Numbered from the stretch's first letter, positions 26,638 to 36,044 are shown. The stretch: 64,000 nucleotides of DNA from Chryseobacterium oryzae (GCF_022811665.1 NZ_CP094529.1:744001-808000), one strand, 5' to 3'. Notes: generated by a model from the sequence alone, not told the origin. Program-made: numbers and translations.

Positions 26638-29253
26638 ATGCAGATTTCAGAAAAATATAATCCACAGGAAGCAGAACAGAAATGGTATAAATATTGGCTG
26701 GAAAATAAATTTTTCCACTCAGAACCCAACGAAAAGCCACCTTACACCATTGTCATCCCTCCGCCAAACGTTACGGGGATTTTGCACATGGGGCATATGT
26801 TGAATAATACCATTCAGGATGTTTTGGTTCGCCGTGCGAGAATGCAGGGCTTTAACGCTTGTTGGGTTCCGGGAACAGATCACGCATCCATTGCCACCGA
26901 AGCTAAAGTGGTAGCAAAACTGAAGTCTGAAGGAATTAATAAATCTGATATTACCAGAGAAGAATTCTTAAAACACGCTTGGGAATGGACGGATAAATAC
27001 GGAGGAACCATTCTCGAACAGCTTAAAAAGCTAGGATGTTCCTGCGATTGGGAAAGAACACGTTTTACCATGGAGCCAAAATTATCTCAACAGGTAATTA
27101 AATCTTTTGTTGATTTATACAATAAAGGATTAATTTACCGAGGCTACAGAATGGTAAACTGGGATCCGGAGGCAAAAACCAACATTTCAGATGAAGAGGT
27201 AATCTTTAAAGAGCAAAACGGAAAATTATATTTTCTAAAATATAAAATTGAAGGTTCAGAGGAATTCCTTTCAGTAGCAACCACACGTCCTGAAACGATT
27301 TTCGGGGATACTGCGATTTGCATCAATCCTAGTGATGAGCGATATGCCCATTTAAAAGGTAAGAAAGTAATCGTACCGATTGTTGAAAGAGTAATTCCGA
27401 TTATCGAAGACGAATATGTGGATATAGAATTCGGTACAGGTGCTTTGAAGATTACTCCGGCTCATGATATTAATGACTATGAAATTGGGCAGAAGCATCA
27501 TCTTCCAATGATTGATTCTTTGGATGACGATGGTAATTTGAATGAGCACGGTCTGCATTACGCCGGAAAAAACAGGTTTGACGTAAGAAAGCAGATTGCG
27601 AAAGAACTGGAAGAAAAAGATCTTTTGTTGAGAGCGGAAGATTATGTCAATAAAGTAGGAACTTCAGAAAGAACAGGTGCGGTGATTGAGCCTAAAGTTT
27701 CCGTACAGTGGTTCTTAAAAATGTCTGAAATTGCAAAACCTGCTTTGGATGTGGTAATGGATGATGAGGTAAAATTCTATCCTGAAAAATTCAAAAATAC
27801 CTATAAGCACTGGATGGAAAACATCCGCGATTGGAATATTTCCCGCCAACTTTGGTGGGGACAGCAAATTCCTGCCTATTATTACGGTGATGGAGAAAAT
27901 GATTTCGTTGTAGCTGAAAATATTGACGATGCTGTAAAATTGGCACAGGAAAAGACTTCCAACTTCCAACTTCAGGCTTCTGACTTGAAACAGGACGAAG
28001 ATGCCCTTGATACCTGGTTCTCATCATGGCTGTGGCCAATGTCGGTTTTTGATGGTCTTCTTGATCCTGAAAATAAAGATATCAATTATTATTACCCGAC
28101 TTCAGATTTGGTAACCGGTCCGGATATTATCTTTTTCTGGGTAGCAAGAATGATTATGGCTGGTTTGGAGTACAGAAAAGAAGTTCCTTTCAAAAATGTT
28201 TATTTTACAGGAATTGTAAGAGATAAACAGAGAAGAAAAATGTCTAAATCTTTAGGAAATTCGCCCGATCCGTTGGAATTGATGGACAAATACGGAGCAG
28301 ACGGTGTTCGTGTAGGGATTTTATTGAGCTCTGCAGCCGGAAATGATCTTCTTTTTGATGAAGATTTAATGCTTCAGGGAAGAAATTTCATGTCTAAAAT
28401 CTGGAGTGCATTCCGTCTGATTAATATGTGGAATCATGAAGATAAGCCGGCAAATTCAACAGAAATTCAGGCAATTGAATGGTTTGAGCATAAATTAAAT
28501 AAAACAATAACCGAAATTAACGATCAGTTTGAGAAATTCAGAATTTCTGATGCTTTACATTTAATTTATAAGCTGATTTGGGATGATTTCTGCTCTTGGT
28601 ATTTAGAAGCAATTAAGCCCAACTACGGAGAAGGAATTTCTAAAGAAGTATACTATAAAACGGTTGCTCTTTTTGAAGAATTAATGAAGCTCCTGCATCC
28701 GTTTATGCCTTTCCTTACGGAAGAATTGTGGCAGACTATTTCAGAAAGAAATATTGAAGATGCTTTAATTATCGCTCAGCAGAAAAAAGCAGAAGCATTT
28801 AATGAAGATATCATCAAAAACTTCGAAACTGCCTCTGAAATTATTTCCGGAGTTAGAAATTACAGACAGACTAAAGGAATTTCGCCAAGAGAAAATGCCG
28901 AAATCTATACCAATGCTTCAGAATTTGCCAACGAATCTGTTATTAAAAAACTGGCTAACGTTTCTGAAATTCATTTCGGAACCAAAACAGATAAGCCAAG
29001 CTTTACATTTTTGGTAGGATCAACAGAAATTTCTATTCCGCTAAGCGAAAACTTAGATTTGGGCGAAGAAAAAGCAAAAACAGAAGAAGAATTGAAATAT
29101 CTAAAAGGGTTTTTGATTTCTGTAGATAAAAAATTATCCAACGAAAAGTTTGTTGCCAATGCAAAACCTGAAGTGGTAGAAGTAGAGCGCAAAAAACAAA
29201 AAGATGCTCTCGATAAAATTGCAATTCTGGAAGAGAAGCTAAAAACATTGTAG
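26638..29253 (+). CDS. valS: Valine-tRNA ligase
   Basis: An 871-residue class I aminoacyl-tRNA synthetase that charges tRNA-Val. HIGH motif reads H50-M-G-H53 in PPNVTGILHMGH; KMSKS is at 534-538. The editing (CP1) domain carries TTRPETIFGDTAI and GTGALKITPAHDINDYEIG. The C-terminal 60 residues form the Val-specific coiled-coil arm (EEELKYLKGFLISVDKKL). The DTWFSSWLWP signature separates it from Ile/Leu enzymes. Length is normal. A single essential gene with its own promoter. Confidence 0.98.
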   Translation: MQISEKYNPQEAEQKWYKYWLENKFFHSEPNEKPPYTIVIPPPNVTGILHMGHMLNNTIQDVLVRRARMQGFNACWVPGTDHASIATEAKVVAKLKSEGINKSDITREEFLKHAWEWTDKYGGTILEQLKKLGCSCDWERTRFTMEPKLSQQVIKSFVDLYNKGLIYRGYRMVNWDPEAKTNISDEEVIFKEQNGKLYFLKYKIEGSEEFLSVATTRPETIFGDTAICINPSDERYAHLKGKKVIVPIVERVIPIIEDEYVDIEFGTGALKITPAHDINDYEIGQKHHLPMIDSLDDDGNLNEHGLHYAGKNRFDVRKQIAKELEEKDLLLRAEDYVNKVGTSERTGAVIEPKVSVQWFLKMSEIAKPALDVVMDDEVKFYPEKFKNTYKHWMENIRDWNISRQLWWGQQIPAYYYGDGENDFVVAENIDDAVKLAQEKTSNFQLQASDLKQDEDALDTWFSSWLWPMSVFDGLLDPENKDINYYYPTSDLVTGPDIIFFWVARMIMAGLEYRKEVPFKNVYFTGIVRDKQRRKMSKSLGNSPDPLELMDKYGADGVRVGILLSSAAGNDLLFDEDLMLQGRNFMSKIWSAFRLINMWNHEDKPANSTEIQAIEWFEHKLNKTITEINDQFEKFRISDALHLIYKLIWDDFCSWYLEAIKPNYGEGISKEVYYKTVALFEELMKLLHPFMPFLTEELWQTISERNIEDALIIAQQKKAEAFNEDIIKNFETASEIISGVRNYRQTKGISPRENAEIYTNASEFANESVIKKLANVSEIHFGTKTDKPSFTFLVGSTEISIPLSENLDLGEEKAKTEEELKYLKGFLISVDKKLSNEKFVANAKPEVVEVERKKQKDALDKIAILEEKLKTL

Positions 29254-29336
29254 GATGCCGGAAGCCAAGTGTGGGATAGTTTTTATATCATCATCAAACA
29301 TTCGGTTTCCATCATCAAATACTCAGTAAAAAAATA

Positions 29337-29978
29337 ATGACACACATAGAAAACATAAAACGACTATTCTCAAAAAACTTTGTAGAAAGCCCGTTGCTGG
29401 AAAGTTTTGAAGTAGGAAAAATATATCTATCGAGCGGTAAGATCGTGACGTGCGATCCTGTTCTTACCAATGATATGAAACCTTTCAGTACAGATTTCCC
29501 GAAAGGTGAATTTCAGGTTTTACTGCATAAAGAAAGAGAGAGCAATTGTGTTGCATATGCAGAAATTGTTTTTAATGATTCTGAAATTGCAAAGTGGGAA
29601 ATGGCGGTTACCGAAGGTCAAAATATTAAAGACCTTTCCGGTGAGGAAGTTTTCGGTTATCCGGTAGAAAGCGGTATGGGATGTTTTATGGATTTTGAGA
29701 CGCAAAATCTTTTAAATACACTTGAAGTAGAGCTTTTCGAGAAAAAAGGAGATGATTTTATGGGAATTTACGAAGAGTTTTTCCACGAGCATTTTTTTGA
29801 CGAAAAAGGAGCCATAGATCAATATGCATTCTTAAAACCTTTTGAAGATAAACCGGGAAATATTTGTGCTTTCGAAACAGGCTATGGAGAAGGTTTTTAT
29901 GCCAGTTACATCGCTTTCGATAAAGATAAAAATCCTGTAAAAATAATTACTGAATTTATAGAAATTTTGGTAAGCTAA
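29337..29978 (+). CDS. DUF4241 family protein
   Basis: A 213-residue soluble protein. SSGKIVTCDPVLTND near the start and VESGMGCFMDFE in the middle, with GYGEGFYASYIAFD near the end, match my recollection of the DUF4241 family. No signal peptide or membrane helix. It follows valS by 83 bp and precedes the PfkB kinase by 47 bp. DUF4241 members often occur in polymorphic-toxin neighbourhoods as immunity proteins, but there is no toxin here, so a role cannot be assigned. Confidence 0.72.
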   Translation: MTHIENIKRLFSKNFVESPLLESFEVGKIYLSSGKIVTCDPVLTNDMKPFSTDFPKGEFQVLLHKERESNCVAYAEIVFNDSEIAKWEMAVTEGQNIKDLSGEEVFGYPVESGMGCFMDFETQNLLNTLEVELFEKKGDDFMGIYEEFFHEHFFDEKGAIDQYAFLKPFEDKPGNICAFETGYGEGFYASYIAFDKDKNPVKIITEFIEILVS

Positions 29979-30025
29979 AAATACTTACATTTAAAAATTA
30001 AATTCAGAAGATAAGATTTAGTACC

Positions 30026-30913
30026 ATGAAAATTTCATCAGAAAATCCCAAAATAGCTGTTGTAGGAAGCTGTTCCCTCGATTTGGTTTTGTATACAGAT
30101 AAAATTCCTGCCGGAAACGAAACTGTATTGGCTCATCGTTCTGAGAATTTTTTTGGGGGGAAAGGAGCCAATCAGGCAGTTGGAACCGCAAGATTGGGAG
30201 CTAATGTTTATTTTGTAGGTTGTGTAGGAATGGATCCTCTCGGGCAACAGATTTTGCGTAATTTGGTAGATGAAAATGTAAATGTAGGATATGTCTCCGA
30301 AACCGATAAAGATTCTACTGGAATTGCTTATGTAACCAATTATAATGGTACTTTTTCAATTGTTGTAGATCCGGCTGCGAATAAATATCTCAATATTAAA
30401 ACTGTTCAAAATGCCGAAAAATATATTGTTGCTTCAGATTTGGTATTGCTACAGCTCGAAATTCCGATTGAAGTAGTAGAGTTTACCGTAAAAATGGTGA
30501 AATCTCATGGTAAAAAAGTCGGTTTATATGCTTCGCCCGGAAAAAAACTGAGTGAAGAAATCCTAAACTCTGTAGATTTTATTATTGCTAAATCTAATGA
30601 CCTTTCAACGATTTTTGGTGAAGGAGAAAGAGAAAAAATATTAGAAAAATACTTCAATAAGTTGTTTGTAAGAGATGAAACCAATTCTACGTTATACTTC
30701 GATGGTACAGAGATGAAATATTACCGTAATGAAAACGAAAGCATGATTTATAAAATGGGAATGGGCGATGCTTTTACATCAGGCTTCTCTGTTGCGTTGT
30801 GCCATAAAAACAGCATCGAAGATTGTGTGAAATTTGGTAATCTGGTTTCTTCCAAAGTTTCTATGGGAAAAGGTGCGCAGACTTCTCTTCCTTATCTTAA
30901 GGATGTCTTGTAA
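30026..30913 (+). CDS. PfkB family carbohydrate kinase (ribokinase-like)
   Basis: A 295-residue PfkB kinase. The N-terminal substrate signature GGKGANQAVGTARLGANV is of the ribokinase type. The C-terminal signature reads KMGMGDAFTSGFSVAL, giving GMGD instead of the usual GAGD in the anion hole; the catalytic Asp is kept. Ribose is the likeliest substrate from the N-terminal motif, but no ribose transporter or regulator is adjacent. Probably transcribed together with the preceding DUF4241 gene (47-bp gap). Confidence 0.85.
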   Translation: MKISSENPKIAVVGSCSLDLVLYTDKIPAGNETVLAHRSENFFGGKGANQAVGTARLGANVYFVGCVGMDPLGQQILRNLVDENVNVGYVSETDKDSTGIAYVTNYNGTFSIVVDPAANKYLNIKTVQNAEKYIVASDLVLLQLEIPIEVVEFTVKMVKSHGKKVGLYASPGKKLSEEILNSVDFIIAKSNDLSTIFGEGEREKILEKYFNKLFVRDETNSTLYFDGTEMKYYRNENESMIYKMGMGDAFTSGFSVALCHKNSIEDCVKFGNLVSSKVSMGKGAQTSLPYLKDVL

Positions 30914-31002
30914 TCTTTATTTGATGCATAGAAAAAGTAATGAAATTATCTTATTTTTAAAACTAAATATTCCACATTTACTGTGGATTTTTTATTTCTG
31001 CA

Positions 31003-31845
31003 ATGCAACAAATTACTCTTAAAACAGCTCAAAATATTACCCTGACTGCACATCTTTTTCAACCTGAAAAGTCTAATGGGCAGATTTTGGTGATTAATTC
31101 TGCAACTGGTGTTAAACAACAGATCTATTTTGCATTTGCAGGTTTTTTAAAAGATCATGGGATTACTGTGATTACCTACGATTATTTTGGAATAGGCTTA
31201 TCTAAACCTCAGAATATTAAAAAATGTGATGCATCTATGAGATCCTGGGGGAATTCCGATTTTAAGGCGGTTACAGATTATGTAAAAACTAATTTTGGCA
31301 GTTATAAAAAAATCTGTCTTGGTCATTCGGTGGGTGCGTTATTGTTGGGAATGAACGATGATTCTGTAATTTTTGATGAATTCATTTTTGTTGGAACTCA
31401 AAATGCTTTTGTTGGAAATCTAAGGTGGAAAACAAAGATTGAAGCGTATCTGGGATTCGGAATATTGCAGCCTTTATTTACTTCTTTTTTAGGGTATTTT
31501 CCTGCAAATTGGTTCGGGTTGGGAGAAAGTTTGCCTAGAAATTGTGCATACGATTGGAGAACCTTAATTTTGAATCATAAATCTACCAATAAACTGTTGG
31601 AGAAAATACAAAACTATTCTAATGCTTTAACACAGAAGGTATTAGTAGTTTATGCTGAAGATGATGATTGGCTTACGGAAAAGGGCGTAAAAACTCTTTT
31701 GCAAAATACTTACCCCAATTTACAGCCGGAATATCGGTTTTTAAAAAAACAAGAATCGGATAAGGGAGAAATCGGTCATATTAACTTTTTCAGAAGCTAT
31801 AATAAAAAACTGTGGAATATTATTTTAAAAAAGATTGAAGAATGA
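31003..31845 (+). CDS. Alpha/beta hydrolase
   Basis: A 280-residue cytosolic alpha/beta hydrolase. The nucleophile is in GHSVGA; the general acid is probably in VVYAEDDDWLTEKG, and the histidine in GEIGHINFF near the C-terminus. NSATGVKQQIY near residue 31 and YDYFGIGLS are shared with a group of predicted hydrolases of unknown substrate. Its stop overlaps the start of the HD-domain gene (ATGA), so the two are translationally coupled. Confidence 0.8.
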   Translation: MQQITLKTAQNITLTAHLFQPEKSNGQILVINSATGVKQQIYFAFAGFLKDHGITVITYDYFGIGLSKPQNIKKCDASMRSWGNSDFKAVTDYVKTNFGSYKKICLGHSVGALLLGMNDDSVIFDEFIFVGTQNAFVGNLRWKTKIEAYLGFGILQPLFTSFLGYFPANWFGLGESLPRNCAYDWRTLILNHKSTNKLLEKIQNYSNALTQKVLVVYAEDDDWLTEKGVKTLLQNTYPNLQPEYRFLKKQESDKGEIGHINFFRSYNKKLWNIILKKIEE

Positions 31846-32486
31846 GCGATATTATAAACAATACTATTGATTTTGTAAAAGATAAGCTAAATGGTGCAGA
31901 AGCAGGTCACGACTGGTTTCATATAGAAAGAGTTTGGAAACTCTCCAAAAAAATTGCTAAAACCGAGAATTGCCAACATGAAGTGGTAGAACTTGCTGCT
32001 TTGCTTCATGATATTGCAGATCCTAAGTTTCACAATGGAGATGAAACTTTAGCTTTAAAAATTTCCAGAGACTTTTTAAAAAGTCAGAATGTTGAAGAAG
32101 AAATTATTAATCAGGTTTTATTTATCATTCAGAATATTTCTTTTAAAAATAGGGGGGAAGCTCCTGAAATTCTTCCTATTGAACTGAAAATCGTGCAAGA
32201 TGCAGACAGAATAGATGCAATTGGTGCAATAGGAGTTGCGAGAACGTTTAATTTCGGAGGTTTTAAAAATAATTTGATGTATCATACCGATATTGCTCCA
32301 AAACTGAACATGTCTAAGGAAGAATACAAGAAATCTAACGGAACAACCATTAATCATTTCTACGAAAAACTGTTGCTGTTAAAAGATTTAATGAATACCA
32401 AAGAAGGAAAAAAAATAGCCGAAGAAAGACATCAGTTTATGCTGACTTTCCTCGACCAGTTTTATAAAGAGTGGAATGTAGATTAA
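31842..32486 (+). CDS. HD-domain phosphohydrolase
   Basis: A 214-residue HD-superfamily metal-dependent phosphohydrolase. Metal ligands are visible as H24 (HDWFH), the HD doublet in ALLHDIAD and D124 in VQDADRIDAIGAIGVART, a pattern of the YedJ-like/uncharacterised HD group. The start overlaps the preceding hydrolase by 4 bp. The stop TAA overlaps the stop of the convergent gene in a shared TTAA, so no terminator separates them. The substrate (a nucleotide is likely) is unknown. Confidence 0.87.
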   Translation: MSDIINNTIDFVKDKLNGAEAGHDWFHIERVWKLSKKIAKTENCQHEVVELAALLHDIADPKFHNGDETLALKISRDFLKSQNVEEEIINQVLFIIQNISFKNRGEAPEILPIELKIVQDADRIDAIGAIGVARTFNFGGFKNNLMYHTDIAPKLNMSKEEYKKSNGTTINHFYEKLLLLKDLMNTKEGKKIAEERHQFMLTFLDQFYKEWNVD

Positions 32487-33721
32487 AAAATATTATATCC
32501 TAAAATTATTGAAGTATAACTATATTTAGCAGTTTGTAGTGTCTTTTTGTCAATGATATTATTAGGCGTGTCGTAACGTACTTCAACAGTATATTTATTT
32601 TTGTATGTATAACCACCTCCAAAAGACATACTTTTAAATATTTGGTTAGAGGATAGAGGAGTTTTGTCAAAAATAGTTCCATTATAATAGAAATCTATAT
32701 TTTTTGCATTTCCTGTATTGAATCTGAATGAATTTATACTTGCATTTACAAAAAATTTAGAATTCTCATTTAAAAACATAGAATGTCTTATTCCAATAGG
32801 GATATTTATGAACGAATAAGAATCCATCCCCATACTATATAAGCTATTAGAAGAAACAGCGGTGACTTCTTTAAATGTATGAGCAGAATACGTAGGCTCG
32901 ACGATAATTGCCCATTTGTTTCTGTTGAAAGGTAAAGTTATAACAGCTTCTACTCCTAATCTAAAATTGGTTGTAGACGGGAAATTATCTCCCTGTGATA
33001 TTAAATTGGTAGTTTTTATAGGTGAATAGAAGTTAATTCCCGGTCTGATATTTAAGCCGAAGTTAATTTTTTTATCTTCACCTTTGTTGAGATTGTTTTT
33101 AATATCTTGAGGGCTATTATATGTGAAAATTTGTAACAAACTTTTTTCATTGTACTTAGCCTTAGTTATTAAAGATTTTATTTTTGGATCGTTTTTAAAA
33201 ATATCTTCCAGTTGTTTAATATAAGTGTCATTTGTTGCAATACGAGATTCATTACCTTCTAAATAATACTTTTTGTAGATAAGGGGTTTTATTTCCGGAT
33301 TTTCTTCATCAGAATAAAAGAATTTTGAGGCGTTGTTAATTCCGTGAAAAGTATATAAACGCTTATTCCCAGAAGTTAATTCTTTTAGAAAGACAGAGCT
33401 GTTTTTATATTCTGGTTCATATTGGCTAGACAGGTTAGATAAATCTGTAGAAGATATATCAATATTACCATTGTAAAAGACATATTTTGTTTTACCATAT
33501 ATACCAAATTCCTTTGTGTCAGAAAGAGATCCTACAACTTCTTTAGAATTATTGTCTAGTTTGTAATAAAAACTGCTAGGAGTAATTTCCCAATCCATGT
33601 TTTTAATGTAGACTTCTTTTTTATTGTCTTTTTTGTCAATTACGTACCCTTTTTCAAACTTCACTTGTGCAAGAGAAAATGATGAGAGGAAAAGAGCTGT
33701 CCCAAGAATAATTTTTTTCAT
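32483..33721 (-). CDS. Exported protein with C-terminal outer-membrane beta-barrel
   Basis: About 412 residues. Signal peptide MKKIILGTALFLSSFSLAQ; the N-terminal half (20-210) is a soluble domain with many Lys/Tyr and repeated beta strands. The C-terminal half (about 215-412), from NFGLNIRPGINFYSP onward, alternates hydrophobic residues and ends YTSIILGYNIF with a terminal Phe, as in 8-stranded PorT-like barrels. The start is placed at ATG 33721 rather than the in-frame TTG 33727, since the signal peptide begins there. No family function known. Confidence 0.72.
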   Translation of the reverse strand: MKKIILGTALFLSSFSLAQVKFEKGYVIDKKDNKKEVYIKNMDWEITPSSFYYKLDNNSKEVVGSLSDTKEFGIYGKTKYVFYNGNIDISSTDLSNLSSQYEPEYKNSSVFLKELTSGNKRLYTFHGINNASKFFYSDEENPEIKPLIYKKYYLEGNESRIATNDTYIKQLEDIFKNDPKIKSLITKAKYNEKSLLQIFTYNSPQDIKNNLNKGEDKKINFGLNIRPGINFYSPIKTTNLISQGDNFPSTTNFRLGVEAVITLPFNRNKWAIIVEPTYSAHTFKEVTAVSSNSLYSMGMDSYSFINIPIGIRHSMFLNENSKFFVNASINSFRFNTGNAKNIDFYYNGTIFDKTPLSSNQIFKSMSFGGGYTYKNKYTVEVRYDTPNNIIDKKTLQTAKYSYTSIILGYNIF

Positions 33722-33741
33722 AGTCAATCGAATTTAAGATC

Positions 33742-33771
33742 CAAATATACTTAATTTCCTATATTTGCCAA
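33742..33771 (-). promoter_or_regulatory. Promoter of the barrel protein gene
   Basis: On the minus strand TTG (33771-33769), a 19-bp spacer and TATATTTG (33749-33742), 20 bp before ATG 33721. The TTG element overlaps the divergent gene's promoter region. Confidence 0.6.
33760..33767 (+). promoter_or_regulatory. -7 box TATATTTG, leaderless arrangement
   Basis: TATATTTG ends four bases before the ATG at 33772, so transcription should begin at about the start codon. Confidence 0.5.
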
Positions 33772-34362
33772 ATGGGATTTATCATTTTTGTTATTTTTCT
33801 TAGCCTTATTTTTTCGCTTTTTCTATCCAAGGTAAAAAGAGGAATTGTCGGGAAATATGCCAAAATTTTTAGATTTACGAGTGTCATATTTTCGATTTCT
33901 ATTTTCAGTTATTGGTTTGTAAAGAAGTCTTCTATAGGTATTGTGAATGATTCTGTTTCTTTGCAGGTCATCAACAAGCTTCCGCAACCGTTAGATTTTT
34001 ATGTGATTAATGTAAATAATCTAGATCCGAATCTTCCGATGGAAACGAAACACATAGGAAAAATTCGTCCGGAATTTTATAGAATTGAGCATCTTAAGAT
34101 GAATAAGTCCGATGAATATTGGATTGCAGGTTATTTAGGCAAAAAAAATCTTGTGTACTTTTCTCAACAGGCTATACCCAATAAAAACATGGATCAGATT
34201 GTGGAGGTTCAGAATTATATAAACCAAAGCGAAAAGCTTTCATCTATAGCTAAAAAAGAAGTAGAAGCCTACAATTACGAAAATATGCAATTGGGAATTT
34301 GGGTAACGCTGTGTTTCCTTTTGATATTCTTGAATTTAGGGTTGTTATTTAGGAAAAATTAA
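33772..34362 (+). CDS. Membrane protein of unknown function (196 aa)
   Basis: Two N-terminal membrane helices (about 2-18 and 33-48), a soluble domain of about 110 residues (VNDSVSLQVINKLPQPLDF and so on, mostly beta), and a C-terminal helix (about 172-191). Probably a tethered periplasmic domain. No family recognised. The ATG lies four bases after a promoter box, and the TAA stop shares TTAA with the convergent DUF72 gene. Confidence 0.62.
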   Translation: MGFIIFVIFLSLIFSLFLSKVKRGIVGKYAKIFRFTSVIFSISIFSYWFVKKSSIGIVNDSVSLQVINKLPQPLDFYVINVNNLDPNLPMETKHIGKIRPEFYRIEHLKMNKSDEYWIAGYLGKKNLVYFSQQAIPNKNMDQIVEVQNYINQSEKLSSIAKKEVEAYNYENMQLGIWVTLCFLLIFLNLGLLFRKN

Positions 34363-35249
34363 AATAATGTAGGCGGATTTTCCGGAGCCATTTTGGGAAC
34401 AGTGAGATCAGTTTGCCATTCTTTATTCATTTTTTCGATAAAGTAAGCTGATAAAAGTGGTGAAGCCTTTTCAACATTCTGGTGAACAAAAAAATAGAGA
34501 TTTTGTAATCCTTCTTTTTTCCATTGTGTTAGGTGATTCAACCAGTCATTCAGTCTGTCATAATCGCTTTCTGCATTCGCTCCCACATATCTTATAAATG
34601 CGTTGGGTGTGGTAAGCCTCATGTGGAGCATATCGCGTCTTCCTGCAGTGTCTACGATGATATTGGTGATATTATTATCTTCAAATAGCTGACAGGTTTT
34701 TTCTAGAATATCTTCATCCGTAAACCATTCTGTATTTCTGAGTTCTATGGCTAGAGGAACTTCTTTGGGCCATTTAATTACAAATTGTTCCAGTCTTTCG
34801 TAATCTTTAGGTTTGAAATTATCATGAAGCTGAAGAAAAACCATTCCTAACTTTTCTTCAAAATTCAGAACAGCAGTTGCAAATTGAGTAACTACATCAT
34901 CAATATTCAAAAGTCTTCTGAAATGAGAAACGGTATTGGTGATTTTTGGAAAAAATTTAAAATCTTTCGGAGTTTTATCCTTCCATGCCTGTACCTGTTC
35001 TTCAGAAGGCATTCCATAGAAAGTAGCATTGAGCTCAATAGAATTAAACTGTGTAGCATAATAAGAGAGTTCATCTTTTGTACCTTTCGGATAAAAACCT
35101 TTTAGGTCTGTTTTATTCCATTTTGCACATCCAATTGAAATGTTTTCCAGACCTTTTTTGTTCTGTTTTAAAATCTCTTTGGTTCTAGGATGATCTTTTG
35201 GTAACGTAAAATTTATATTGGAAGGATCTTCTACTTGTCCGAATTTCAT
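34359..35249 (-). CDS. DUF72 family TIM-barrel protein
   Basis: About 296 residues. SIGCAKWNKTDLKGFYPKGT near the start, NSIELNATFYGMPS and the segment FVHQNVEKASPLLSAYF near the end are DUF72 hallmarks (YecE-like). The family adopts a TIM barrel and is of unknown function. The start is taken as ATG 35249 (MKFGQVEDPSN); the frame continues upstream to 35315 but that extension is hydrophobic and unlike the family. Confidence 0.85.
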   Translation of the reverse strand: MKFGQVEDPSNINFTLPKDHPRTKEILKQNKKGLENISIGCAKWNKTDLKGFYPKGTKDELSYYATQFNSIELNATFYGMPSEEQVQAWKDKTPKDFKFFPKITNTVSHFRRLLNIDDVVTQFATAVLNFEEKLGMVFLQLHDNFKPKDYERLEQFVIKWPKEVPLAIELRNTEWFTDEDILEKTCQLFEDNNITNIIVDTAGRRDMLHMRLTTPNAFIRYVGANAESDYDRLNDWLNHLTQWKKEGLQNLYFFVHQNVEKASPLLSAYFIEKMNKEWQTDLTVPKMAPENPPTLF

Positions 35250-35335
35250 TATGCTAAATTTTGATATATGATTAGTAAAAGTAAGGAAATTTATAATGAT
35301 AACTTCCTTTCTCATCTCTTAATGATTAAATGTAT

Positions 35336-35536
35336 CTAGTCTTCATCTTCCAGCACAAAAATATCTTCCACTTTTTTGGTGAAATATTTTGCAATCTTTA
35401 AAGCTAAAACCGTTGAGGGAACATATTTTCCTGCTTCCATAGCATTAATGGTTTGTCTGGAAACTCCAATCGCTTTGGCTAAATCTTCCTGAGTGATGCT
35501 TTTTAAAGCGCGTTCTATTTTAATGGTGTTTTTCAT
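35336..35536 (-). CDS. Small XRE/Cro-type transcriptional regulator
   Basis: A 66-residue helix-turn-helix protein: LAKAIGVSRQTINAMEAGKYVPSTVLALKIA is a classic XRE motif, with KYFTKKVEDIFVLEDED after. It is of the YozG-like single-domain group, often paired with a membrane protein. Its start overlaps the stop of the upstream membrane protein by 4 bp, giving a two-gene operon. The phased inverted repeats upstream of that operon are its likely autoregulatory operator. Confidence 0.92.
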   Translation of the reverse strand: MKNTIKIERALKSITQEDLAKAIGVSRQTINAMEAGKYVPSTVLALKIAKYFTKKVEDIFVLEDED

Positions 35537-35982
35537 TTTTTAAGCAGTAAATAATTAAATCTGAAAATATATAAAACCAAAGGTAAGAACATGGTAATAA
35601 TCATCATAGTAAAAAACACTGCTCCGAAAACGGTTAAAAACAGAATTAAAACAATAGAGTAGGACACAATCAAACTCCAGAAAACCGATTTTAACCTTAA
35701 ATTTGAAATATACTCATCTTCAATTTTTTCTTTCGAAAAACCTACGAGTATTCCTCCAATAATAATAAGCACACCAAATAAATTCGGAAATAAATCAATT
35801 TCGGCGGTTTGGAAAAAGCCTTTTGCTTCGGAGCCAAAAAATCCTGAATTATAAACAACAGGCAAAGAAATTTGAACATCCATAACTCCCGAGAGAGAAA
35901 TTGCTCCCAAAATTAATGATGGGACGAAAATAAACCAACCAAGATTTTTTAATCGGTTGGGTAAAAGTTGTAAAGTATTCAT
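35533..35982 (-). CDS. Membrane protein co-transcribed with XRE regulator
   Basis: A 149-residue protein with four membrane helices (about 14-34, 64-83, 99-120 and 122-143). It precedes and overlaps the small XRE regulator. In other bacteria this pairing (integral membrane protein plus YozG-like regulator) is common but the function is unresolved. Promoter box and operator lie just upstream. Confidence 0.68.
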   Translation of the reverse strand: MNTLQLLPNRLKNLGWFIFVPSLILGAISLSGVMDVQISLPVVYNSGFFGSEAKGFFQTAEIDLFPNLFGVLIIIGGILVGFSKEKIEDEYISNLRLKSVFWSLIVSYSIVLILFLTVFGAVFFTMMIITMFLPLVLYIFRFNYLLLKK

Positions 35983-36002
35983 ATCAGTAAATTTTAATGA
36001 TA

Positions 36003-36044
36003 CAAATGTAAAAAATATTTTACAATATGTAAAGTTTATTTTAC
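36003..36044 (-). promoter_or_regulatory. Phased inverted-repeat operator over the XRE operon promoter
   Basis: Alternating half-sites GTAAA (36008), TTTAC (36019), GTAAA (36029) and TTTAC (36040) are spaced 11, 10 and 11 bp, one helical turn each. The first lies beside the minus-strand -7 box TACATTTG (36010-36003). A repressor dimer array here would block transcription. The XRE protein is the obvious candidate binder. Confidence 0.5.

Noticed and set aside
27950..27990. Repeated acttcca units inside valS, like intergenic repeats in related genomes
   Set aside because: The encoded loop (TSNFQLQASDLK) has the normal length of ValS as I remember it, so it is not an insertion; probably local base composition.
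29337..29978. DUF4241 protein as the immunity partner of a toxin
   Set aside because: No toxin-like gene lies beside it; the neighbours are valS and a sugar kinase.
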